Below, piece after piece: positions 1-9,900 of a stretch of DNA of 64,000 nucleotides. Source of the stretch: Sulfitobacter albidus (GTDB taxonomy: Bacteria > Pseudomonadota > Alphaproteobacteria > Rhodobacterales > Rhodobacteraceae); NCBI RefSeq assembly GCF_018200035.1, contig NZ_CP073581.1, forward strand, positions 2,972,501 through 3,036,500, given 5' to 3'. The translations under genes were made by a program, and so were the position numbers. Below the pieces are notes generated by a model. It had not been told where the DNA came from and did no database searches. It saw nothing but the letters and a program-made list of their open reading frames with translations. Within the stretch, counting starts at the first letter, position 1, and each line of letters starts with the position of its first letter.

Positions 1-131
1 CCGTGCCCCTGTGGATCCCGCAAAGCGTTGCCGCCTTTGGCACCGTGCTGTTGCTGGTGGCGGTGGTGCACACACTGGTCGATCTGCTGCGCGCGGGCCG
101 CCCCATTCTTTCTACCCCGGACGAGGTTTAA
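1..131 (+). CDS. dctQ: TRAP transporter small permease (DctQ-type), C-terminal end only
   Basis: The frame beginning at base 3 reads 42 residues and stops at TAA 129-131. It holds one hydrophobic helix (VAAFGTVLLLVAVVHTLVDL) and a short polar tail, as at the end of DctQ membrane subunits. The stop lies three bases before the DctM start, the usual dctQ-dctM spacing. DctQ proteins form the membrane complex of TRAP transporters with DctM. The substrate cannot be told from this fragment, and the rest of the gene and any dctP lie outside the window. Confidence 0.75.
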   Translation, partial: VPLWIPQSVAAFGTVLLLVAVVHTLVDLLRAGRPILSTPDEV

Positions 132-134
132 CAC

Positions 135-1436
135 ATGTCGGATCCACTGATCGGCCTCGTCCTTCTGGGCGTCCTCATCACCCTGCTCGCCAGCGGCCTC
201 TGGGTTGCGGTGTCGCTCGCGATCGTGGGTCTTGTCGGGCTGGTGCTCTTCTCCAACGCACCCTCGGGGCTGATCTTGGCCACGACCTTCTGGGGCCACT
301 CGCACAGCTGGGCGCTGACCGCGCTGCCGCTGTTCATCCTGATGGGGGAGATCCTGCTCAGATCCCGGATGAGTGACGACATGTTCACCGGCCTTGTGCC
401 GTGGCTCAGCCGCGCGCCGGGGCGGTTGCTGCATGTCAACGTGCTGGGCTGCGCGATCTTTGCCGCCGTCTCGGGCTCCTCCGCCGCCACAGCCGCGACC
501 ATCGGGCGGATGTCGGTGCCGGAGCTGACCAAACGCGGCTACCCCGAAAGCCTGATCCTCGGCACGCTGGCCGGTTCCGCCACGCTTGGGCTGCTGATCC
601 CGCCGTCAATCATCCTGATCGTTTACGGGGTCGCGACTGAGCAATCCATCGCCCGGCTCTTCATCGCGGCGATTATCCCCGGCATCATGCTGATGAGCCT
701 CTTTGCGGGCTACGTCGCATTCCGCGCGTGGAAAGACCCCGACCTGATCCCGGCAATCGACCAGACGTTCTCCCTGCGCGAAAAATTCGCCGCGTCGCGG
801 CGGCTGATCCCTGTTGCTTTGCTGATCGGCGGCGTGATCGGGTCGATCTACGGCGGGCTCGCCTCGCCCACGGATGCGGCGGCGCTGGGCGTGGTGCTGG
901 CCACAATCCTTGCGTGGTCGTCGGGCACCTTCACCTGGCAGCTGTTTGGCGAGGCGGTCATGTCGGCCACGCGCACCTCCTGCATGATCGCCCTGATCCT
1001 GCTGGGGGCCGCGTTCCTGTCGGTCGCGATGGGGTTCACCGGGTTGCCACGCAATCTCGCCGCATGGATTTCCGACATGAACCTGTCGGTTGGGGCGCTG
1101 CTGGTGGCGCTGACGATCTTCTTCATCGTGCTGGGCTGCTTTCTGGACGGGATATCCGTGATCGTTCTCACGACCTCGATCATCATGCCCATGGTCACCG
1201 CCGTCGGCATCGATCCGATCTGGTTCGGCATCTACCTGGTGATCGTCGTCGAGATGAGCCAGATCACCCCGCCGGTAGGGTTCAACCTGTTCGTCATTCA
1301 GGGGCTGACCGGTATCGACATCCTGCGCATCGCCAAGGCGGCATTCCCGTTCTTTCTGCTGCTGCTGCTCGGCGTCCTGCTGATCTGCCTTTTCCCGCAG
1401 ATCGTCACCTTCCTGCCGACCTTCATGGCACGCTAA
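135..1436 (+). CDS. dctM: TRAP transporter large permease (DctM-type)
   Basis: The protein has 433 residues and is hydrophobic throughout, with about a dozen membrane segments; this is the normal DctM length. Family features include the GSSAATAATIGRM stretch near residue 115 and the ITPPVGFNLFVIQG stretch near residue 375. It would carry solute across the inner membrane using an ion gradient, with DctQ and a periplasmic binding protein. It follows dctQ by three bases and its stop overlaps the stop of the convergent MarR-type gene by four bases. Likely substrates are small carboxylates or related osmolytes; the exact one is unknown. Confidence 0.93.
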   Translation: MSDPLIGLVLLGVLITLLASGLWVAVSLAIVGLVGLVLFSNAPSGLILATTFWGHSHSWALTALPLFILMGEILLRSRMSDDMFTGLVPWLSRAPGRLLHVNVLGCAIFAAVSGSSAATAATIGRMSVPELTKRGYPESLILGTLAGSATLGLLIPPSIILIVYGVATEQSIARLFIAAIIPGIMLMSLFAGYVAFRAWKDPDLIPAIDQTFSLREKFAASRRLIPVALLIGGVIGSIYGGLASPTDAAALGVVLATILAWSSGTFTWQLFGEAVMSATRTSCMIALILLGAAFLSVAMGFTGLPRNLAAWISDMNLSVGALLVALTIFFIVLGCFLDGISVIVLTTSIIMPMVTAVGIDPIWFGIYLVIVVEMSQITPPVGFNLFVIQGLTGIDILRIAKAAFPFFLLLLLGVLLICLFPQIVTFLPTFMAR

Positions 1437-1954
1437 AGCGATGCCGCCGCGCGGCTGGCCTGATCGTATTGCCCCGACAGGGCGCGCAGGTTGGCCGCGA
1501 TCTCCCGCATCTCGTCGCCGGTCATATCCAGCCGCGACAGCCCATCGGTAAAGCACCGCTCGCGCACATCGCGGTACGCCTCGCACAGCCGCTCCCCTTC
1601 GGCGGAGGTGCTATAGAACACTTCCTTGCCGCGCTTTTCCGATGTCAGCAATTCCATCTTCAGCAGTTTGCGCAGGGCATAGTTGACCGTATGCGTGTCC
1701 TCTATGTTGAGCAGGAAACAGATATCCGTCAGCCGCTTTTGCCGCCCGCGGTGGTTGGCGTTATGCAGCACGAGGATTTCCAGCGGAGTCAAATCCGTGT
1801 TGCCCGCCGCCGACATGCAGCGCGTCATCCAGCGCGAAAAGGCGTTGTAGGCGATGATCATCCCGTATTCGATTTCGGAGGATTGCCAATGCTCCCCGTC
1901 CGCCAGATGGCGGGAAGAGACGATGCGGCGGCTGGGGATCTTTGGCTCGACCAT
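1433..1954 (-). CDS. MarR-type winged-helix transcriptional regulator next to TRAP genes
   Basis: The protein has 173 residues. A winged-helix region spans about residues 50-125, including LTPLEILVLHNANHRGRQ and a recognition-helix area near NIEDTHTVNYALRKL. It resembles the predicted MarR-like regulators often found beside TRAP transporter genes. ATG 1952-1954 is preceded by GAGGA on the minus strand. A perfect 12-base palindrome sits just upstream (1974-1985) and may be its own operator. It probably controls the convergent dctQM genes, which is inferred from position only. Confidence 0.8.
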   Translation of the reverse strand: MVEPKIPSRRIVSSRHLADGEHWQSSEIEYGMIIAYNAFSRWMTRCMSAAGNTDLTPLEILVLHNANHRGRQKRLTDICFLLNIEDTHTVNYALRKLLKMELLTSEKRGKEVFYSTSAEGERLCEAYRDVRERCFTDGLSRLDMTGDEMREIAANLRALSGQYDQASRAAASL

Positions 1955-1973
1955 TCTGATAATTCCTCGGTGT

Positions 1974-1985
1974 TTTATCGATAAA
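1974..1985. promoter_or_regulatory. Perfect palindrome TTTATCGATAAA upstream of the MarR-type gene
   Basis: This 12-base perfect inverted repeat lies 20 bases upstream of the MarR-type start, in the 134-base space shared with kdsD. It is AT-rich against a GC-rich background and fits the size of a dimer-binding site. An operator for the neighbouring regulator is the natural reading, but it is unproven. Confidence 0.45.
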
Positions 1986-2088
1986 TAGCTTACAGAGTAC
2001 CGGCGGCAGGTACAACTCGCGACGCAGCGGGCAGTTTAACTCAGGCCTTGGCTATGCTACGTCGCCGCTGACCCGTGAAAGGTGCCCA

Positions 2089-3057
2089 ATGACCCAGACA
2101 TTCACTGCATCCGAGGACAGCGTTGCCTCCGCCCGCCGGGTTCTGACCCTCGAAGGCGACGCGCTGAAACACATGGCCGACGATCTGCCGGTGGATTTTG
2201 CCGCCGCTGTTGATTGTATACTTGCCTGCAAGGGCCGCGTGATCGTGTCGGGCATCGGCAAATCCGGCCACATCGGGCGCAAAATCGCGGCGACCTTCGC
2301 CTCGACCGGCACACCGTCGTATTTCGTGCACGCGACCGAGGCGAGCCACGGCGATCTGGGCATGATCAGCAAGGGCGACGTCTGCCTGCTGATCTCCAAC
2401 TCGGGCGAGACGACGGAGCTGCGCGATATCGTCTACCACACGCAGCGGTTTTCGATCCCGATGATTGGCATCTCGTCGAACCCGAATAGCACGCTGATGC
2501 AGGCTGCCGATTTCCGGCTCACCCTGCCAAAACTGCCCGAGGCCTGCTCGATCGGGATGGCGCCCACCACCTCGACCACGCTGACGCTGGGCATGGGGGA
2601 TGCGCTGGCCGTCGCGCTGATGGATCAGCGCCACTTCGCCTCCGAAGAATTTGGCGTCTTTCACCCCGGCGGCAAACTGGGCGCGCAGATGCGCACCGTC
2701 GCCGATCTGATGCACGGCGGCGATGACCTGCCCCTGCTGGACGAGGACGCGCGCATGCAGGACGTGCTGCTCGCCATGACCTCCAAAGGGTTCGGCATCG
2801 GTGTGGTCGTGAAGGATGGCAAGCTGTCCGGTGTCATTACCGACGGGGATTTGCGGCGCAACATGGACGGGCTGATGGACCAAACCGCCATCGGCATCGC
2901 CAACCGCAACCCATTGACGGTCGGGCCAGAGTGTCTTGCCCCCGAAGCACTTGGCATCCTCAACGACCGCAAGCTCAACGTGCTGGTGATCGTCGAGGCG
3001 GGCGCGCCCGTCGGCGTGCTGCACATCCACGATCTGCTGCGCGCGGGCGTCGCCTGA
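2089..3057 (+). CDS. kdsD: Arabinose-5-phosphate isomerase (KpsF/GutQ/KdsD family)
   Basis: The protein has 322 residues. An N-terminal SIS sugar-isomerase domain (about 40-175) contains VSGIGKSGHIGRKIAATFAS and SNSGETTEL. Two CBS domains follow (about 205-320), the standard KdsD layout. The FHPGGKLGAQM segment at the junction is typical. It would convert ribulose 5-phosphate to arabinose 5-phosphate, the first step to Kdo. AAAGG lies upstream of ATG 2089. kdsB and kdsA follow on the same strand, so all three committed steps of CMP-Kdo supply are clustered. Confidence 0.95.
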   Translation: MTQTFTASEDSVASARRVLTLEGDALKHMADDLPVDFAAAVDCILACKGRVIVSGIGKSGHIGRKIAATFASTGTPSYFVHATEASHGDLGMISKGDVCLLISNSGETTELRDIVYHTQRFSIPMIGISSNPNSTLMQAADFRLTLPKLPEACSIGMAPTTSTTLTLGMGDALAVALMDQRHFASEEFGVFHPGGKLGAQMRTVADLMHGGDDLPLLDEDARMQDVLLAMTSKGFGIGVVVKDGKLSGVITDGDLRRNMDGLMDQTAIGIANRNPLTVGPECLAPEALGILNDRKLNVLVIVEAGAPVGVLHIHDLLRAGVA

Positions 3058-3124
3058 GGCGGGCCATTCCCTTCGCCGCGCGGCGTGCCTATCTTACGCT
3101 CACCCAACCCAAGGCAGCAGACCC

Positions 3125-3916
3125 ATGCGCACCGTTCTATTCATCCCCGCCCGCTTTGCCTCGACCCGCTATCCGGCGAAACCGCTCGCGATGCTGCGCC
3201 AGCCCGACGGCACGCAGAAATCGCTCATTCAGATGAGTTGGGAAGCCGCGTCGGCCATCGGCGGCGTCGATGCCGTCTATGTGGCGACCGACGACGAGCG
3301 CATCGCCGACGCTGCCCGCGCCTTTGGCGCGCAGGTGGTGATGACGGAAGAGGCGTGCGAAAACGGTACCGCGCGCTGCGCCGATGCGCTGGCCAAATCT
3401 GGCGAGACGGCGGATCTGGTCATCAACTTTCAGGGCGACGCGCCGCTCACGCCGCCGTGGTTCGTCGAGGCGCTGATCGACGCGATGAAGGGCGATGCGA
3501 CCATCGGCATGGCAACCCCCGTGCTGCGCTGCGACCGCGCCACCTACGACGCGTTCAAGGACGACCGCGCCCACGGTCGTGTCGGCGGCACCACCGCCGT
3601 GTTCGACGCAAACATGAACGCGCTCTATTTCTCGAAAGAAGTGCTGCCCTACATCGACCCCGGCAAGCTGCCTGATCCGATCCCCGTGTTCCACCACGTT
3701 GGCGTCTATGCCTACCGCCCGGACGCGCTGGCCACCTATGTCGCCACGCCCGTCACCACGCTGGAAACCCTCGAAGGGCTGGAACAGCTGCGCTTTCTCT
3801 ACAGTGGCGTGCCGGTGCGCTGCGTCGAGGTCGACGCGCGCGGCCGCGTGTTCTGGGAGCTCAACAACCCCACCGACGTCCCCCGCATCGAAGCCGCATT
3901 GGAGCGCCTCACATGA
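3125..3916 (+). CDS. kdsB: 3-deoxy-manno-octulosonate cytidylyltransferase (CMP-Kdo synthetase)
   Basis: The protein has 263 residues and begins with the nucleotide-binding motif [17 protein letters not shown] (about residues 6-22). NFQGDAP near residue 103 is the usual acidic metal-site region. It activates Kdo with CTP for transfer to lipid A or capsule. The gene overlaps kdsA by four bases (ATGA at 3913-3916), indicating translational coupling. It starts 67 bases after kdsD. Confidence 0.95.
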   Translation: MRTVLFIPARFASTRYPAKPLAMLRQPDGTQKSLIQMSWEAASAIGGVDAVYVATDDERIADAARAFGAQVVMTEEACENGTARCADALAKSGETADLVINFQGDAPLTPPWFVEALIDAMKGDATIGMATPVLRCDRATYDAFKDDRAHGRVGGTTAVFDANMNALYFSKEVLPYIDPGKLPDPIPVFHHVGVYAYRPDALATYVATPVTTLETLEGLEQLRFLYSGVPVRCVEVDARGRVFWELNNPTDVPRIEAALERLT

Positions 3917-4764
3917 TCCTCACCAACACGGTCACCGTCGCCGACATCGCCATCGGGGGGGCCAATCCCTTTGCCCTCATCACCGGCCCCTGCCAGTTGG
4001 AAAGCCTCGATCACGCGCGCATGATGGCCGAGCGAATCGCCGAAGCCTGCGCGCCCACCGGCACGCGGTTTATCTTCAAGGCGAGCTATGACAAGGCCAA
4101 CCGGTCGTCGATCAGCACACAGCGCGGGCTGGGCATGGACGAAGGGCTGAGCATTCTCAGCAAGATCCGCGATGAATTCGGCTGTCCGATCCTCACGGAT
4201 GTGCACGACGCGGGCCAATGCGCCCCGGCGGGCGAGGTCGTGGACGTGATTCAGATCCCCGCCTTCCTGTGCCGCCAGACCGATCTGCTGCTCGCCGCAG
4301 GCGAGACCGGCTGCGCGATCAACGTCAAAAAGGGGCAGTTCCTGGCACCATGGGATATGGGCAATGTCGCCGAAAAGATCGCAAGCACGGGCAACACCCG
4401 CATCATGCTGTGTGATCGGGGCACCTCGTTCGGCTATAACACGCTGGTGTCGGATTTCCGCGGCCTGCCCACAATGGCGCGCACGGGCTATCCGGTGGTA
4501 TTCGACGCGACCCATTCGGTGCAGCAGCCCGGCGGGCAAGGCACCACAAGCGGCGGCCAGCGCGAATTCGCGCCGGTGCTTGCCCGCGCGGCGGTGGCGG
4601 TGGGTGTGTCGGCCCTTTTCATCGAAACGCACGAGGCGCCTGACCGCGCGCCGTCTGACGGGCCCAACATGATCCCGGTGCATAAGATGGCGCAAGTGAT
4701 CGGTCAGCTGCGCGCGCTGGATGATCTGACCAAATCGCAGGAGGCGATTGATCTGGCGACCTGA
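3913..4764 (+). CDS. kdsA: 3-deoxy-8-phosphooctulonate synthase (Kdo-8-P synthase)
   Basis: The protein has 283 residues, normal for KdsA. Diagnostic stretches are GPCQLES near residue 25, [12 protein letters not shown] near 55-66, and [20 protein letters not shown] near 200. It condenses arabinose 5-phosphate with phosphoenolpyruvate in the cytoplasm. The start overlaps the kdsB stop. The stop abuts the stop of the convergent phosphomannomutase gene with no intervening base. Confidence 0.97.
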   Translation: MILTNTVTVADIAIGGANPFALITGPCQLESLDHARMMAERIAEACAPTGTRFIFKASYDKANRSSISTQRGLGMDEGLSILSKIRDEFGCPILTDVHDAGQCAPAGEVVDVIQIPAFLCRQTDLLLAAGETGCAINVKKGQFLAPWDMGNVAEKIASTGNTRIMLCDRGTSFGYNTLVSDFRGLPTMARTGYPVVFDATHSVQQPGGQGTTSGGQREFAPVLARAAVAVGVSALFIETHEAPDRAPSDGPNMIPVHKMAQVIGQLRALDDLTKSQEAIDLAT

Positions 4765-6249
4765 TCAGAACGTCTGATCGTATTCGCCCACGCCCGGCTC
4801 GGTGCGGATGACCTCGTCGATGGCGGTGAAAATGGCGCGCAGTTCGGCCTCGCTTTGGGTGCTTTCGCAGACCACCACGAGGTTGGGCGTGTTGGACGAG
4901 GCGCGCACCAGCCCCCAGCTGCCGTTGTCGAGGATCACGCGGGCGCCGTTCACTGTGATCACCTGTGCCACCTTGCGGCCCGCAAACTCCGTCACGCCCT
5001 CCAGCCGGGCCACGATCCGCGCGAGGATGTCGTATTTCTCCTCATCGGCGGCATGGGGCGACAGCGTCGGCATCGACCAGGTCACCGGCAGCGCCCGGCG
5101 CAGATCCGACATGCTCATCTCGGGGTTGCGGTCCATCAGCTTGCAGATCTCGACCGCCACGCGCATCCCGCAGTCGTAGCCACGCCCGATCGGCTCCGCC
5201 AGAAAGTAGTGGCCGGATTTCTCGAATCCCGCCAGCGCGCCCAGCGCGTGCACCCGCCGTTTCATGTGGCTGTGCCCGGTTTTCCAATAGTCCGCCGTCA
5301 CGCCATTCGCGATCAGCTCCGGGTCGGACGCGTAGAGCCCCGTCGATTTCACATCCGCCACGAAGGTCGCGTTCGGATAGATCTTGGACAGATCCCGCGC
5401 CATGATCACGCCGACCTTATCGGCAAAGATCTCCTCGCCCTCGTCGTCCACCACGCCGCAGCGGTCGCCGTCGCCGTCAAAGCCCAGCGCCAGATCGGCG
5501 CCCGACGCCTTCACGGATGCGCTCATGTCGTGCAGCATTTCCATCGCTTCGGGGTTCGGATTGTAATGCGGGAAGGTGTAGTCGAGCGTGTTGTGGCTAT
5601 CGACCACCTCGACCCCCAACCGGCGGAACAGCTCGGGCGCAAAGGCGCTGGCCGTGCCGTTGCCCGTGGCGCAGACGACCTTGAGCTTGCGGGTCATCCT
5701 GAAATCCCCCACCAGATCATCAAGATACGCCTCGCGCACGCCGTCGACGAATTCGTACCCGCCGCCCGGGCGCAGCTCGCCGCGGCCCTCCAGCACGATG
5801 TCGCGCAGTTCGGCCATCTCGTCGGGGCCGTGGGTCAGCGGGCGCTCAAATCCCATCTTCACGCCAGTCCAGCCGTTGGGATTATGGCTGGCCGTGACCA
5901 TGGCGACGGCGGGCGCGTCCAGATGGAACTGCGCGAAATAGGCCATGGGCGAGAGCGCCGGGCCGATGTCTTTCACGTGGATACCCGCCTGCATGAGGCC
6001 GAGGATCAGCGCGTTCTTGATGCTCAGTGAATAGTCGCGGTAATCGTTGCCCACGGCTATCACCGGCTCGATGCCGCGGGCGTGCATCTGCGTGCCCAAC
6101 CCCACGCCCAGCGCCGTCACCCCGGGCAGATTGATCGCCTCGGGGTACTGCCACCGCGCGTCATACTCCCGAAACCCCGTCGGCGCGATCATCGCATCCC
6201 GCAAAAATTCCCAGGTATTCGGACGAACGGTCGCAGCGGGTTTGGGCAT
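4765..6249 (-). CDS. manB: Phosphomannomutase/phosphoglucomutase
   Basis: From ATG 6247-6249 the protein has 494 residues. The active-site loop TASHNPNGWTG places the phosphoserine near residue 121. The metal loop FDGDGDRCG and a sugar-binding GFEKSGHYFL segment follow in family order. It interconverts hexose 6- and 1-phosphates and so feeds sugar nucleotides to envelope glycans. A TTG at 6256-6258 with AGGA just upstream is an alternative start adding three residues. It converges on kdsA. Confidence 0.9.
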   Translation of the reverse strand: MPKPAATVRPNTWEFLRDAMIAPTGFREYDARWQYPEAINLPGVTALGVGLGTQMHARGIEPVIAVGNDYRDYSLSIKNALILGLMQAGIHVKDIGPALSPMAYFAQFHLDAPAVAMVTASHNPNGWTGVKMGFERPLTHGPDEMAELRDIVLEGRGELRPGGGYEFVDGVREAYLDDLVGDFRMTRKLKVVCATGNGTASAFAPELFRRLGVEVVDSHNTLDYTFPHYNPNPEAMEMLHDMSASVKASGADLALGFDGDGDRCGVVDDEGEEIFADKVGVIMARDLSKIYPNATFVADVKSTGLYASDPELIANGVTADYWKTGHSHMKRRVHALGALAGFEKSGHYFLAEPIGRGYDCGMRVAVEICKLMDRNPEMSMSDLRRALPVTWSMPTLSPHAADEEKYDILARIVARLEGVTEFAGRKVAQVITVNGARVILDNGSWGLVRASSNTPNLVVVCESTQSEAELRAIFTAIDEVIRTEPGVGEYDQTF

Positions 6250-6384
6250 GGGGAGCAATCTATCCTATTGAAAACGAACTGCGCCGTCGGTGTGGCGCGC
6301 CCGTGATATACCACCCGCCCTACGCAATGTCAGCATGTCTTGCACCACCAGTCGAAGGGCACGGGGCCGGGTCACCTCCCGCGC

Positions 6385-6855
6385 CTATCCGATGGGCGCA
6401 ATCGGCAAAACCGCGCTGCGTTTGATCTGACGCAGGACCACATTCGTCTCTGCACTGGCCACGGCGGGCAGGCGAAACAGGAATTCTTCGAGGAATTCGG
6501 TATAGGCCGCGATGGAGCCGCAAACCACGCGCAGATGATAGTCCGACTTTCCGGTCGTGGCGTAGCAATCCATCACCTCGGGCCTGCGTGCGATGGCGGA
6601 AATGAATTCCTCAAGGTGGGTTTCGTTGTGGCGCGTGAGGTTCACATGAACCAGCGCCTCAAACGCCAGGCCGGCCCGGTCGGCGCGCACCTCCGCGCGG
6701 TAGCCTGTGATCAGCCCCGCGTCCTCCAGCTGCCGGATGCGACGCCAGCAGGCAGAGGGCGACATCCCCACCCGATCCGCCAAATCGGCGTTCGAGATAC
6801 GGCTGTCGAGTTGCAGCTGGGCCAAGAGGCGGCAATCGCGCGGTTCAAGCTTCAT
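6385..6855 (-). CDS. Lrp/AsnC-family transcriptional regulator
   Basis: The protein has 156 residues. An N-terminal helix-turn-helix (about 5-60; SNADLADRVGMSPSACWRRI) is followed by an alpha-beta ligand and oligomerisation domain (about 65-150), the Lrp/AsnC pattern. It is divergent from the indolepyruvate ferredoxin oxidoreductase gene, with 126 bases between the two starts. Lrp-type proteins often sense amino acids, so control of the aromatic amino acid catabolic gene next door is plausible but inferred. Confidence 0.9.
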   Translation of the reverse strand: MKLEPRDCRLLAQLQLDSRISNADLADRVGMSPSACWRRIRQLEDAGLITGYRAEVRADRAGLAFEALVHVNLTRHNETHLEEFISAIARRPEVMDCYATTGKSDYHLRVVCGSIAAYTEFLEEFLFRLPAVASAETNVVLRQIKRSAVLPIAPIG

Positions 6856-6981
6856 GAGAACATTTTATCCCACTCAAGCCTGATCTGCGAATTCACATTC
6901 CGGTCATGCGACAATTTGAGCAAGGATCTGAACGCCTTTTTCGCCCCAAGCGTGTATTCTGACATCAAAAGGGAGGCCCGC

Positions 6982-9900
6982 ATGACCAAACACCCCGATA
7001 ATCTGCCCAGCTATACGCTTGAGGATCGCTACCGATTCGAAACCGGTCGGGTGTTTCTGACCGGGACGCAGGCACTTGTGCGGATCATGTTCGATCAGGC
7101 ACGGCGCGACCGGGCGGCGGGGCTGAAAACGGCCGGGTTCGTCTCGGGCTACCGCGGCTCCCCGCTGGGCGCGCTGGATCAAGAGCTGTGGCGCGCCAAG
7201 CACGCGGCAGAAGCCGCCCGCATAACCTTCATGCCCGCCGTCAACGAAGACCTCGGCGCCACCGCCGTTCTGGGCGCGCAGCAGGCGACGCTCGATCCCG
7301 CCTGCGAGGTCGAAGGCGTGTTTTCCATGTGGTACGGCAAGGGGCCGGGGGTCGATCGTTCCGGCGACGCGCTCAAGCACGGGAACGCCTATGGCTCCGC
7401 GCCCAAGGGCGGCGTGCTGGTGGTGGCGGGCGACGATCACGGCTGTGTCTCCTCGTCCATGCCGCACCAGTCGGACGTGGCGTTCATGTCGTGGTTCATG
7501 CCCACGCTGAACCCCGCGAATGTGGCCGAGTACCTTGAATTTGGCGAATACGGCATCGCGCTCAGCCGCTATTCGGGGACGTGGGTGGGGTTCAAGGCGA
7601 TCTCTGAAACGGTGGAGAGCGGCCAGTCGGTCGATCTGTCCAGCGACCGCACATTCTCCCTGCCCGCTATCGATCTGCCACCGGGTGGTCTGCACGTGCG
7701 ACCCTCGGATCTGCCCAGCCCCGAGATCGAGACGCGCATCGCCCATAAACTCCGCGCCGTCGAAGCCTTTGTCGAGGCGAACCCGATCGACCGCGCAATC
7801 TATGATCGGCCCGATGCGCGCTACGGCATCGTGACCACCGGCAAAGGGCATCTCGACACGCTCGAAGCGTTGCGCCTGCTGGGCCTCGACGCCGCCGCCT
7901 GCCGTCGCCTTGGCATCGACATCTACAAGGTCGGCATGGTCTGGCCGCTGGCGCGCCGCGACGCGCTGAACTTTGTGCAGGGCAAGAACGAGGTCCTCGT
8001 GATCGAGGAAAAGCGTGGCATCATCGAAAGCCAGTTCAAGGAATATTTCTATGACTGGCCCGGCGCCAAACCCGACAAGATGGTGGGCAAATACCGCGCC
8101 GCAGGCGATCCACTGATCCCCTGGACAGGCGAGTTGAGCCCGCTGAAACTTGTCCCCATCCTCGCCGAACGGCTTGACGCGTTCTTCCCCGATGAAGGGC
8201 TCGCAGCGCGCGCCCGCGCGCTGACCGACACGCCGCCGAACCTGCTCAACATCACGGGCGCGACCCGCACGCCCTATTTCTGCTCCGGCTGCCCGCACAA
8301 CACCTCGACGAAACTGCCCGACGGCAGCACGGCGGCCAGTGGCATCGGCTGTCACGTCATGGCCAGCTGGATGGACCGCGCGACTGTCGGTTACGCCCAG
8401 ATGGGCGGTGAGGGTGTGCCCCATGTGGTCGCCTCCAAGTTCAACGGCGGCAAGCATATCTTCCAGAACCTTGGCGAGGGCACGTGGTATCATTCCGGCG
8501 CGCTGGCGATCCGTCAGGCCGTGGCGCAAGAGACCAACATCACCTATAAAATCCTCTACAACGACGCCGTCGCGATGACCGGCGGTCAGCCCGTCGATGG
8601 CCCGGTCAGCGTGCAGGGCATCGCGCACAGCTGCCGCGCCGAAGGGGTCGCGCGTATCGCGCTTGTCTCTGACGATATCGGGAAATTCAGCCGCGGCGAT
8701 TTCCCGCCCGGCACCAGTTTTCACGACCGCGCCGATCTGGATCCGCTGCAACGCGAGATGCGCGATGTCAAAGGCGTCAGCGTCCTGATTTACGAGCAAA
8801 CCTGCGCCACCGAAAAGCGCCGCCGCCGCAAGCGCGGCACGCTGGAGGATCCCAGGAAATTCGCCTTCATCAACCCGGACGTCTGCGAGGGCTGCGGTGA
8901 TTGCTCGGTCGCGTCCAACTGCCTCAGCGTGGAACCGCTTGAGACCGAATTCGGCCGCAAGCGCCGCATCAACCTGTCGAGCTGTAACAAGGATTTCTCC
9001 TGCCTCGACGGTTTCTGCCCCAGCTTTGTCACCATCGAAGGGGAGCGTAAACGCAAGCGCGCGGGCGCCACCCTTGACCCCGCCACCCTGACCCGTGATC
9101 TGCCGCCGCCCCCGGCGATCTCGCTTGAGACACCGTTCAATCTGCTGGTCGCGGGCGTGGGTGGCACGGGCGTCGTGACCATCGGCGCACTCATCACCAT
9201 GGCAGCACACCTTGAGGGGAAGGGCGCCTCGGTCCTTGATTTCACGGGCTTTGCGCAGAAATTCGGGACCGTTCTCAGCTATATCCGGGTGGGCGAGCGC
9301 CCCGAGGCGATTCATCAGGTGCGCATCGACGACCGCGCCGCCGATGCGGTGATCGCCAGCGACATCGTCGCCTCCTCCGCGCCGCGCGCCTCCGTGCACT
9401 ACCGCGAGGGCACGCGCTGCGTGCTCAACACCGCAGAGATGCCGACGGGCGATCTGGTGCTGCACCGCGATGCCTCGCTGCGCACCGGCGCGCGTGAGGC
9501 CGCGATCCGCGCCGCCGTGGGGGCAGGCAATGTCACCGCCTTCGACGCAAACGCGCTGGCCGAACGCCTACTGGGCGATGCGGTCTTTGCCAACGTCATG
9601 CTGCTGGGCCACGCATGGCAAAGCGGGCTTGTCCCTGTGAGCGAAGGGGCGCTGAAGCAGGCGATAACGCTCAACGGTGTGGCGGTCGAAAAGAACGCAC
9701 TGGCGTTCGATTGCGGCCGCGCACTGGCCGCCAATCCCCGCGTTTTCGACACAAGCGCGCCGGATGACGCCCGCCTCACCCTCGACCGGATGATCGACCG
9801 CCGAGCGGAGGAGCTCTCCGCCTCGCGCGATGCCGCCTACGCCGCGCGCTACCGCGACACGCTGGGCGCCTTCCGCGCAGCGCTGCCCGCAGATCAGGCC

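Noticed and set aside
6340..6981. Upstream extension of the indolepyruvate oxidoreductase frame
   Set aside because: It overlaps the Lrp-type gene on the other strand and lacks family sequence; ATG 6982 has a strong ribosome site.
6904..9465. An 853-codon open frame on the minus strand opposite the indolepyruvate oxidoreductase gene
   Set aside because: It mirrors codon bias of the real gene and has no start signal or recognisable domain.
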